IMG/VR virus record: IMGVR_UViG_3300048584_000117
Span: 1 to 26,680 of that record
DNA: 26,680 nucleotides
DNA from: a virus
Strand: one strand, 5' to 3'
Each line of letters begins with the position of its first letter. The first letter of the stretch is position 1. Position numbers and translations under genes: made by a program. This document shows, piece after piece, positions 7,510-15,079 of this stretch. Under the pieces are notes generated by a model. The model saw only the letters and a program-made list of their open reading frames with translations. It ran no database searches and had not been told where the DNA came from.

Positions 7510-7821
7510 GTGATCCCAAAGTTTTCTCCCGTTCAGTCTGAGGATCGGGTTGTTAATCAGCTACAGGATCGCGTGGCAAAGACTCTAAACTTGGTTGCGT
7601 CGCAGGTTATTTTGGACAGCAATATTTTAAAGTCCGTTGCCCTCGCGGTTGGTGATAACGCGATTCAGCACGGCCTAGGCAGGCCCTTAGTGGGCTGGTT
7701 TTTGGTGCGAGTTCGGGCTGGCACTGTGATTTTCGACAAGCAGGATACGAACGGTTCTCCGGGTGCGACTTTGATTTTGAATAGCTCGGGAACAAATAAC
7801 GTGGATATCTACGTTTTTTAA
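7510..7821 (+). CDS. Hypothetical tail-assembly protein
   Basis: A 103-residue protein beginning with GTG at 7510, with a strong GGGGAGG at 7495-7501 inside the end of the connector gene. The N-terminal 40 residues are helical and include VNQLQDRVAKTLNLVASQ. The remainder is strand-rich with the phrase AIQHGLGRPLVGWFLVRVRAGT and a terminal NVDIYVF. The second half resembles the beta-sandwich end domains found in small proteins between connector and fibre genes in many short-tailed phages. The function is unknown; a minor tail role is likely from location. Confidence 0.65.
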   Translation: MIPKFSPVQSEDRVVNQLQDRVAKTLNLVASQVILDSNILKSVALAVGDNAIQHGLGRPLVGWFLVRVRAGTVIFDKQDTNGSPGATLILNSSGTNNVDIYVF

Positions 7822-7833
7822 AGGGGGATTAAA

Positions 7834-8967
7834 GTGGCAACGCCAAATATGGGTCTGACTCTTCCGGTGCCGACGGTAACGCCCGGTCCCCTCTATGGCT
7901 CTCAGAACAACGCGGCCTTCGAACTCATCGACTCGCACGATCACTCAGTCGGAAGAGGTGTTCCAGTTCGGACGGAGGGTCTCAATATTGATAATGACTT
8001 GCCGCTGCAATCAAACAACGCAACGCTTGTAAGATCGGTGCGATTCCTTCCGAACGCAACCCCATTGGCGCTACCGGCTGACTTGGGATGCGTCTACATT
8101 GCAGGCGGGGATTTTTGGTTTAATAACGCTGCCGGGCAGCAAATTCAGATAACTGCCGGGGGAGCTCTCAACGCTGCTAGCATCGGCGGGATCGGCGGCG
8201 ACTACACTACGTCGACGGCGTCAGTGTTCTATCTTGCGGCTCAGCAAAAGTTCTTCTTTACGCAGAACACTAACAATGCTGCCCTCATGGACTTTGGGGC
8301 GATGACGGTTCGCGCAGCCGGGGTATCGGCAAACGGCGTTACCATTAAGGCCCCAGCGGGACTTGCCGCAAGCTATGAAACAACACTTCCCACGGCTCTT
8401 CCGGCTGATCCCGCAGCTTTGGTTTTGAACAATGCGGGTCTTATCAGGGCAATCATCGGAGCTTTCTTGCCGGTCGGTGCCTTCTTAGACTTTGCGGGTA
8501 CGACAGCTCCCCCAGGATTTTTAGAATGCGATGGCTCGGAAGTATCCCGAACTACCTACGCTGATTTGTTTGCAGTGATTGGCACTATCTGGGGACCGGG
8601 GGACGGCACTACGACGTTCAACCTTCCGGATGCGCGTCGCAGAACGAATATCGGTAAGGGAGGATCTGTTCTTCAGTCGCCCGGTAACATAGTGGGGAAC
8701 GTTGGTGGGGAGCAAGAGCACGTTCAAACGATCAATGAGATAGCGGCGCACGATCATGAAATTAGCGATCCTGGGCATTCGCATCAACAGTTTGTCGGCG
8801 CTGGCGGCGCATCCCTAGTTCCGCAGTCAACTACAGCAAACGTTTTTGCGGGTGCCAATTTCACTGGTACCTCTACCACAGGCGTGATCACTCTTAACTC
8901 GGGCGGAAGCGAACCATTCAACGTGATGCAGCCTTCCATGACTGTAACGCGGTTGATTAAATTCTAA
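7834..8967 (+). CDS. Tail fibre with phage tail collar domain
   Basis: A 377-residue fibre starting at GTG 7834 behind AAAGGGGG. Residues 1-40 (NMGLTLPVPTVTPGPLYG, ELIDSHDHSVG) look like a virion-attachment segment; residues about 60-205 are repetitive beta structure. Residues about 208-270 are a clear tail collar domain (LPVGAFLDFAGTTAPPGF, LECDGSEVSRTTYADLF, FNLPDARRR). A His-rich end domain follows, with AAHDHEISDPGHSHQ, as in long-tail-fibre tips where such His clusters bind metal. It ends in a TAATG overlap with the next gene. The role is receptor binding or a tail collar. Confidence 0.85.
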   Translation: MATPNMGLTLPVPTVTPGPLYGSQNNAAFELIDSHDHSVGRGVPVRTEGLNIDNDLPLQSNNATLVRSVRFLPNATPLALPADLGCVYIAGGDFWFNNAAGQQIQITAGGALNAASIGGIGGDYTTSTASVFYLAAQQKFFFTQNTNNAALMDFGAMTVRAAGVSANGVTIKAPAGLAASYETTLPTALPADPAALVLNNAGLIRAIIGAFLPVGAFLDFAGTTAPPGFLECDGSEVSRTTYADLFAVIGTIWGPGDGTTTFNLPDARRRTNIGKGGSVLQSPGNIVGNVGGEQEHVQTINEIAAHDHEISDPGHSHQQFVGAGGASLVPQSTTANVFAGANFTGTSTTGVITLNSGGSEPFNVMQPSMTVTRLIKF

Positions 8968-11900
8968 TGGGATTAGACAAACAAATAATTCCGATCTCGT
9001 TCGGAACCGGACAGGATACCAAGACTGATCCGAAGCAAGTCGAGCTTGGAACTTTGATAGAGCTCCAAAACGGCATTTTCCCGAGCTTGAAACGTCTTGA
9101 AAAGCGAGACGGCTACGGCCCCTTCATGAGGAACATTGAGGGAACGAGTCAGAGCATAAGCAAAGCCGTAGCAGGGATGACTTTTAAGAATGAGCTTTGT
9201 CTCTTTACTGGAGAGAGGCTCTATTCCTATTCCAAAGCGAGTGATCGGTGGAGCGATAAGGGCCAGGCGGTAAGCTGTTCTGTCTCTGTGACTCCAGTCA
9301 ATCGAAACACCTATGGTCAAACCGCAGCGGATTCGTGTTTGCACCCTTCGGGCGTGTTTGCCTACGCGTGGGAGGACACTCGCGGGGGTATTCGGTATTC
9401 GATTATCGATCAAAGGACGGGGCATAGCATCGTCTCGGATGAGCTCTTAACTTCAATCGGCACAAAGCCCAGGTGCGTTGCGCTTGGTGTTTACGTTCTT
9501 CTCTTTTATTTGGATGAGGCGGCAAACCGAATCATCTACCACGCAATTTCAATCAACTCCCCTTCTGTTTTGGGGCCTCTAGTCGAGTTTGCTCTGAATC
9601 TGTCCAATAACAACGCATACGACGTGTGTGTGAACTCAGAACGGGTGTTTGTCACCTGGGACACGACAGAGGTTGGGAACGCTGTTGCAATTCGCTACAT
9701 AAATTCATTTTTGACTGTGTCGGCCGTGGTCTTACTTGGCGCTCAGGTTGCTGAGCGAATCACCGTCACTAGCGATGCGACAAATCAGAACGTTTGGATT
9801 GCTTACCGGAACGGGAGCACGGTAAGGGCCGCTTGTTTTGACTACTCCTTGAATTCTGTGCGCGCGTTTACGACGTTGGAAACAGGCGTAGTGGACGTGG
9901 AGAACATCACGGCCTCGGCTCAGAATCAAACCGTCACGGTCTTTTATGAATTGCCTGCAGCGCTAAAGAGCAATCACTTTGTCAGAGTAACGACCTGTCC
10001 TCAAGTAGGGGCAATCGGAACTCCGGCTACCATGCTGCGATCCGTTGGGCTTGGAAGTAAGTCTTTCATCTATGAGGGAGCAATCTACCTCGCGGTAGTT
10101 CACGACTCTGCGCTGCAGCCTACCTATTTCATCGTCAATGCGACTGGCTTCATTGTCGCAAAGATTGCTTCCAATCTGGCAGGCGGTTTAGTCACGAGTC
10201 GTTCTCTGCCGCAGGTCTATGGGACGGGAACTGCGACAAGGTTTGGGTTTGCGTATTTGATTCGAGACACTTTGACCACGATCAACGGGGCAGTGTTCAC
10301 TCAAACAGGCGTTCAGGCAGCGACAGTTAATTTCAATACCTCAAACACGTACCTGAGGGCTGAGATCGCAAGCAATCAGCATATTGCGGGCGGCATCGTG
10401 AACATGTACGACGGGGCAAACCTCGTTGAGCACGGGTTCAATTTATTTCCAGAGGGGCTTACGGTAACTCCGGCTACAACGGGCGGAGGTTTGAATGCGG
10501 GAACGAGACTTTATTACGCCGTCTACACTTGGACCGATAACCAGGGGCAGATTCACCGCTCTGCACCCAGCATTCCCATTCAGGCTGTTAACACAGTAGG
10601 AACGACGCTAAACATAACCTGCGACTTAACTGCTGGAAGCCCCACGGCTACGGGAATCGCTTCTACAGCAGGCGTCTTTATAGGAATGATTTTTAGTGAC
10701 GGGACTACTAGCGGACGAGTTATCGCCTTCACGTCTAGCACGATCACTATTGACCAGAACTTTCTGACCACGGCACCGGGAGTCGTGATTGCGAGTACTA
10801 CCACGAGCTCAAACACTCTTTCTTTGCCCACGCTTCGATTGACCGCAAAGAACAACGCGAGAAGTCCAGTAACGATCGTGGTCTATCGAACGCAGGATTT
10901 GGGGCAAACGCCGTATCAGGTGAGTTCAATATCTTCACCCATTTTCAATGATCCAAGCGTCGACACGGTTTCGTTTGTGGACACGACTTCGGACTCTGTG
11001 ATTATCGGCAATCCGATTCTGTACACGTTTGGCGGGGAAATTGAGAACATTTCCCTACCCGCAACCTCTGTGCTGATTCCCTATAAGAACAGAATGATCG
11101 CTTTGCCGAGCGAGTCAGATACCTCGTTCTGGTATTCAAAGGAGTCACCTCCGGGCGTGCCCATTGAATTCAATGATGGCTTTGTGCAGAACGTCGTTCA
11201 GCAAGGCGGGGGACTCACCGGGGGAGCCGAGCTAGACGATAAGCTGATTCTGTTCAAGCGGCAGAACATTCTCGCCACGGCTTTTGCGGGCCCTCTAAAC
11301 ACGGGAGCTCAAAACGACGTTGCGCAGCCTGAGTTGATACCTACAGACTCCGGGTGCGACAATCCAAGGAGCATCGTTCTGACTCCAGTGGGACTTATGT
11401 TCCAATCCCTAAAAGGGATCTACCTACTTGATCGCTCCCTTTCCGTTTCCTACGTCGGTGCAGCGGTTGAGAAGTACAACGATCAGAAAATCACTAGCGC
11501 TATCCTCGTTTCGAATACGAACCTCGTTATCTTTACGCTAGAGAACGGGCTTGCACTCACTTACGACTACCTAATTAAGCAGTGGGGAGAGTTCTCAAAT
11601 ATCGCGGCCGTGGATGCGGTCTTGTTTGAGAGAAAGCACACGTTCTTTACCCGATTTGGTGTCGCGAATCAGGAAACGCCTGGGCTTAACACCGATAACG
11701 GGGCCCTAGTGCCTTTAAAGCTGACCACGGCCTGGATCTCTTTGGCTGGGTTGCAGGGTTTTCAGAGGATCTATCACGTTCTTCTTTTGGGTGAGTACAA
11801 ATCCCCTCATACGCTACGGGTTCAAGTCGCTTACGACTTCAATCCCACAGTCGTGCAAGATGAGCTCATCGATGCGACGGCTGTCTGTGCGACTCCAAAC

Positions 11901-12125
11901 TACGGGGATGATGCCGAGTACGGGGATACGACTCCCTACGGCGGGGAGTTCCCTCTCTATCAGTGGCGAATCAATTTCATTCGGCAAAAGTGCCAGTCCA
12001 TTCGGCTCACGATCCAAGATGTTCAAAGCACAAATATTGGAGAGGGTTTCAATATTTCGGGGATGACTTTGACGGCTGGCCTAAAGAAGGGCACCAACAA
12101 GCTTCCCGCGACGAGGGTGACGTGA
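8967..12125 (+). CDS. Large tail nozzle/hub-like protein
   Basis: A 1052-residue protein starting in a TAATG overlap with the fibre gene. Residues 1-450 are repeated short beta strands with aromatic and Asp turns, resembling a propeller. Residues about 490-660 look like inserted Ig/FN3-type modules (AGTRLYYAVYTWTDNQG). Residues about 700-900 resemble the P22 gp10/T7 gp12-type nozzle (DTSFWYSKESPPGVPIEFND, DDKLILFKRQNILAT, GLMFQSLKGIYLLDRSL). P22 gp10 is about 470 residues, so this protein is roughly twice as long. The expected place is the tail tip plugging the portal channel. The beta-rich structural nature is secure; the nozzle role is inferred. Confidence 0.7.
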   Translation: MGLDKQIIPISFGTGQDTKTDPKQVELGTLIELQNGIFPSLKRLEKRDGYGPFMRNIEGTSQSISKAVAGMTFKNELCLFTGERLYSYSKASDRWSDKGQAVSCSVSVTPVNRNTYGQTAADSCLHPSGVFAYAWEDTRGGIRYSIIDQRTGHSIVSDELLTSIGTKPRCVALGVYVLLFYLDEAANRIIYHAISINSPSVLGPLVEFALNLSNNNAYDVCVNSERVFVTWDTTEVGNAVAIRYINSFLTVSAVVLLGAQVAERITVTSDATNQNVWIAYRNGSTVRAACFDYSLNSVRAFTTLETGVVDVENITASAQNQTVTVFYELPAALKSNHFVRVTTCPQVGAIGTPATMLRSVGLGSKSFIYEGAIYLAVVHDSALQPTYFIVNATGFIVAKIASNLAGGLVTSRSLPQVYGTGTATRFGFAYLIRDTLTTINGAVFTQTGVQAATVNFNTSNTYLRAEIASNQHIAGGIVNMYDGANLVEHGFNLFPEGLTVTPATTGGGLNAGTRLYYAVYTWTDNQGQIHRSAPSIPIQAVNTVGTTLNITCDLTAGSPTATGIASTAGVFIGMIFSDGTTSGRVIAFTSSTITIDQNFLTTAPGVVIASTTTSSNTLSLPTLRLTAKNNARSPVTIVVYRTQDLGQTPYQVSSISSPIFNDPSVDTVSFVDTTSDSVIIGNPILYTFGGEIENISLPATSVLIPYKNRMIALPSESDTSFWYSKESPPGVPIEFNDGFVQNVVQQGGGLTGGAELDDKLILFKRQNILATAFAGPLNTGAQNDVAQPELIPTDSGCDNPRSIVLTPVGLMFQSLKGIYLLDRSLSVSYVGAAVEKYNDQKITSAILVSNTNLVIFTLENGLALTYDYLIKQWGEFSNIAAVDAVLFERKHTFFTRFGVANQETPGLNTDNGALVPLKLTTAWISLAGLQGFQRIYHVLLLGEYKSPHTLRVQVAYDFNPTVVQDELIDATAVCATPNYGDDAEYGDTTPYGGEFPLYQWRINFIRQKCQSIRLTIQDVQSTNIGEGFNISGMTLTAGLKKGTNKLPATRVT

Positions 12126-12490
12126 TCGTGCCGATGGACGCAATCTATCAAAAAGAAGCTGAGGCGTGGTTTTTGGCTCGCGGTATTGAAATTAAAGATC
12201 TGTGTTTCCCTCCCGTAGGATTCATTTATCCCGGCGTTGCAGCGGGATGGCTTGGGCAGACAGACTTCGACGTTTGTTTCGTGGACTGTTTGATCAGTAA
12301 CCCTGAGGCCCCGAAAGAGCTTCGCGCTGAAGCTTTGGATCAGGTGATTTTGGCTCTCGTTCAAAAGGGTAAGGATTTGCGGTACCATACTGTGGCGGGG
12401 CTTACGAAAGTTCCGGCAGTTATGGAGCGAGCTTTGGGGCTAGGCATGATCCACCTTGGAAACTATGCGTTATACCAATCGGAGAAATAA
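12122..12490 (+). CDS. Small GNAT-like or hypothetical phage protein
   Basis: A 122-residue protein. The chosen start is GTG 12122, which forms a four-base GTGA overlap with the preceding stop and has GAGGGTGA upstream; an earlier ATG at 11963 would put 53 residues inside the tail gene. The sequence alternates strands and helices: AEAWFLARGIEIKDL, GFIYPGVAAGWLGQTD, FDVCFVDCLISNPEAPKE, a long helix, and a C-terminal GLGMIHLGNYALYQ. The pattern resembles small acetyltransferase-like proteins found beside ejection genes in some phages, but the acetyl-CoA loop is not clear. It may be structural instead. Confidence 0.6.
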   Translation: MIVPMDAIYQKEAEAWFLARGIEIKDLCFPPVGFIYPGVAAGWLGQTDFDVCFVDCLISNPEAPKELRAEALDQVILALVQKGKDLRYHTVAGLTKVPAVMERALGLGMIHLGNYALYQSEK

Positions 12491-13468
12491 ATGGGATTCA
12501 TTGCGGATATTATCGGGGCCACAAATAAGTACAAAGCTGACGGCGGGTTACCCCAAGAAATAGACCGAGCGGAGCTTGCACAGGCCTTAAGCGCTTCGCT
12601 ACAGGGTAAAGGAATCGCGGGAAGCGAAGCCGATGCCGCAACGCAAAGGGAGCTGATCAACACTTTGCAAGGTGACGTGGCTGGTACGGGCCCGAGCGTT
12701 GCCATGAATCAACTCAGGGGTGCAACCGACGCAAACCAAAAAACGAATGCGGCGCAGCTTGCGGGTGTGCGGGGACTGAACCCTGCCATCTCGGCTCGTC
12801 TCATTGCGCAAGGGAACGCCGAAAGTCAGCAAAAGCTTGCAAGCGACGCGGCTACTTTGAGAGCTCAAGAACAGATTGCGGCGCGGGCGGGGCTCGGGCA
12901 GGCGCTGTCTGAAAAGAGAGCGGCTGATATTCAGGGCTTTGGGGCTCAGACTCAAAGAGCGGGAAACATCGCCAATACTTTCCTTTCGGCGAAGCAAGAG
13001 GCCGACAGGGTCAATGCGGGCGTCGCTGGGCAAAACGCACAGACAAATGCGGGTATCGGCGGGGGCCTCGTGGGCGGGGTTGCAAGCGGACTTACGAAGC
13101 TACTTCCCTTTGCAGAAGGCGGAGAAGTTCCAGGCATGCCGAGGGTTCCAGGCGATAGCCCAGTGAACGACACGGTCCCCATCATGGCCTCTCCCGGTGA
13201 AGTCGTGTTGCCTCGAACGGTTGCAAATGATCCAGACGAGGCGAAAGCGTTTGTCGCAGCGCTTAAGAAGAAAGACAAAAAACCAAGCTACGGTGACGTG
13301 CTTGAGCGGCTTCGTGCGGTTGAGGGGATGTTTGCAGGAGGCAGAGTGGGCTACGCTTCGGGCGGAGCGGTGAAGGCCCCTACTCCGGCGCAGGATGTTC
13401 AAGATGCTTTTCTCAAAAACCTGGGAGCGAGCTACCTAAAGTCGCGACTCGTAAAGGCGGGGGCATAA
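12491..13468 (+). CDS. Ejection-type internal virion protein 1
   Basis: A 325-residue protein rich in Ala, Gln and Gly. Residues 20-180 are almost entirely helical (many AQ/QA heptads), residues 185-205 are a Gly/Ala/Val-rich apolar stretch (GIGGGLVGGVASGL), and the second half carries AEGGEVPG and GDSPVNDTVPIMASPGEVVL, a motif often seen in phage tape-measure and ejection proteins. It is the first of three long, start/stop-coupled genes where P22- and T7-like phages encode proteins ejected into the host to form a DNA conduit. GGAG precedes ATG 12491. The family is not named with certainty. Confidence 0.65.
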   Translation: MGFIADIIGATNKYKADGGLPQEIDRAELAQALSASLQGKGIAGSEADAATQRELINTLQGDVAGTGPSVAMNQLRGATDANQKTNAAQLAGVRGLNPAISARLIAQGNAESQQKLASDAATLRAQEQIAARAGLGQALSEKRAADIQGFGAQTQRAGNIANTFLSAKQEADRVNAGVAGQNAQTNAGIGGGLVGGVASGLTKLLPFAEGGEVPGMPRVPGDSPVNDTVPIMASPGEVVLPRTVANDPDEAKAFVAALKKKDKKPSYGDVLERLRAVEGMFAGGRVGYASGGAVKAPTPAQDVQDAFLKNLGASYLKSRLVKAGA

Positions 13469-15079
13469 ATGGCTGAGCCGCTTTCTTTTGATCAGTACAA
13501 GGTAGCCAAAGAGGACGATAAGTCGGTTGAGGTTATCGGGCCGAGCGGAAACCCTTTGCTCATTGCGAAGTCTGGGCTTGGGAAACAGGCTCTAGAGCGC
13601 GTGGCATCTTTGCCTCGAGTAGAGCCGGTAGCTCCCGAGGTTGAGAATCCTGGGGTTCTTTACGGGGTAGGAAAAGCACTGCGTGGCGGTGCCGACTACG
13701 TTTCCGGGATCGGAAAGAACGTTGTAGAGGATATTCAAGGCGTGAAGTCTCGGCTTGGGGAGGGCGTTTCGAGTGTCGCCGCTGGGTTCACGGGTGCGCC
13801 GCCAAAGCTAAAGGGAACTCTCGCTAGCAATGAGCCTGTTGGGGTACCTGGCCTTGAAACTCCCGCTCCGGATATCGACACTACTGACACGATTGGAGTG
13901 AATGCGCCTCAAGCCGCGCCGGTCGTGGATCCTCTTGCAACTCCGGCCGCTCCAAAAGTCGACGGCGTGACCACGTCTTTGGATCAATTGACTGAGGCAA
14001 AGGTTGCGAATGAGCAAGCCAAGCGTGACGCGCTCGATGCGGAGACTGCCGGGCTTCAAAAAATTGCCGAGCAATACGAAGCGGACCGCGCAAAGTTTCA
14101 GACCGATATTGACGATATGCAAAAGCAGATCGCCGAAGGGCAGGTAAGCCCTAATCGCCTTTGGGATCAGGCCGGAACCGGAAGCCAAATCGGCGCGGCG
14201 ATTGCTATCGCGCTTGGGGGAATAGGCGCTGGGCTTTCTGGGGGCAAAAATCAGGCGCTCGACGTGATTGAAAACGCTATTGCACGGGATGTCGCCGCTC
14301 AGGAAAAAAACCTAGGCAGAAAAGAGTCCCTACTTCAAACGATGCTTACTCGTTACAAGGACTTGGACACGGCCAAAGCGCAGGCAGCTAATGCGATGCG
14401 ACAGAATACGCTTTCTCAAATTGCTCGGGCTGAGACTTCGGTAAACAGCAAGGAAGCAAAGTTTCAGGGGGAAACTCTTAAGGCAGCGCTACTCGCAAAG
14501 CAAAAGGAAGCGACTGACGCTGCCGCTCAAAAGGCGGCTCTACTTCGGGTAGGCACTCCGGGTGCGGCTCCAATCAATCCCGAGATCCTAATTGGAATGG
14601 GCGGGGCAGCTAAAGAAGTGGGAGAGCGGCTCATTCGGCTACCCGATGGACGGCAAGTGCTTATCACTCGCAAAGAAGATGTGGGACCTTTGACTGACGA
14701 GGTAGCTACCATTTCCCCGATCAGAGGCCTTTTGAAAGAGCTCGATACGCTTTCCAAAAATCCAAACGCCATGACATCTCCGGTTTTGGCAGACAAGGCT
14801 CAGGCGATTCGGGCAAAGCTTGTACCTCTGTTGAAAGAAAATCAGAACGTGAAAAAGCTTATGGAAGGCGCTACGGGGAAAGACGGCGAGAAGTTCAGCC
14901 TCCTAGACTCGGTTGAGGATCCCACTGCTTTTAAAAATCTTTTGGGAGACGCAAAACTAAATGCAAGCTTGGTGAAGTACCTCGACGATAAGCTCGACGC
15001 GAAGCTTACCGCCAAGGCTTCAAACTACGCGCCTGCTTTCACGCCAAAAACGGCGACTCCATTCGTGGCGGCAAGATAA
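13469..15079 (+). CDS. Ejection-type internal virion protein 2
   Basis: A 536-residue protein whose ATG follows the previous stop directly (TAAATG). Residues 1-160 are low-complexity, Pro/Val/Gly-rich and probably flexible. Residues 170-225 are a coiled coil (KVANEQAKRDALDAETAGLQ). Residues 236-258 form an apolar helix, GSQIGAAIAIALGGIGAGLS, a possible membrane-inserting segment. Helices with Lys, Gln and Ala dominate to about residue 360, and a compact globular region follows (VGERLIRLPDGRQVLITRK). Alternation of coiled coil and amphipathic membrane helix is typical of ejected pilot proteins. The exact equivalent in P22 or T7 cannot be told from the sequence. Confidence 0.65.
   Translation: MAEPLSFDQYKVAKEDDKSVEVIGPSGNPLLIAKSGLGKQALERVASLPRVEPVAPEVENPGVLYGVGKALRGGADYVSGIGKNVVEDIQGVKSRLGEGVSSVAAGFTGAPPKLKGTLASNEPVGVPGLETPAPDIDTTDTIGVNAPQAAPVVDPLATPAAPKVDGVTTSLDQLTEAKVANEQAKRDALDAETAGLQKIAEQYEADRAKFQTDIDDMQKQIAEGQVSPNRLWDQAGTGSQIGAAIAIALGGIGAGLSGGKNQALDVIENAIARDVAAQEKNLGRKESLLQTMLTRYKDLDTAKAQAANAMRQNTLSQIARAETSVNSKEAKFQGETLKAALLAKQKEATDAAAQKAALLRVGTPGAAPINPEILIGMGGAAKEVGERLIRLPDGRQVLITRKEDVGPLTDEVATISPIRGLLKELDTLSKNPNAMTSPVLADKAQAIRAKLVPLLKENQNVKKLMEGATGKDGEKFSLLDSVEDPTAFKNLLGDAKLNASLVKYLDDKLDAKLTAKASNYAPAFTPKTATPFVAAR

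Noticed and set aside
11963-12121. Earlier ATG for the GNAT-like gene
   Set aside because: It would lie deep inside the tail gene; GTG 12122 has a GTGA overlap and a ribosome-binding site.
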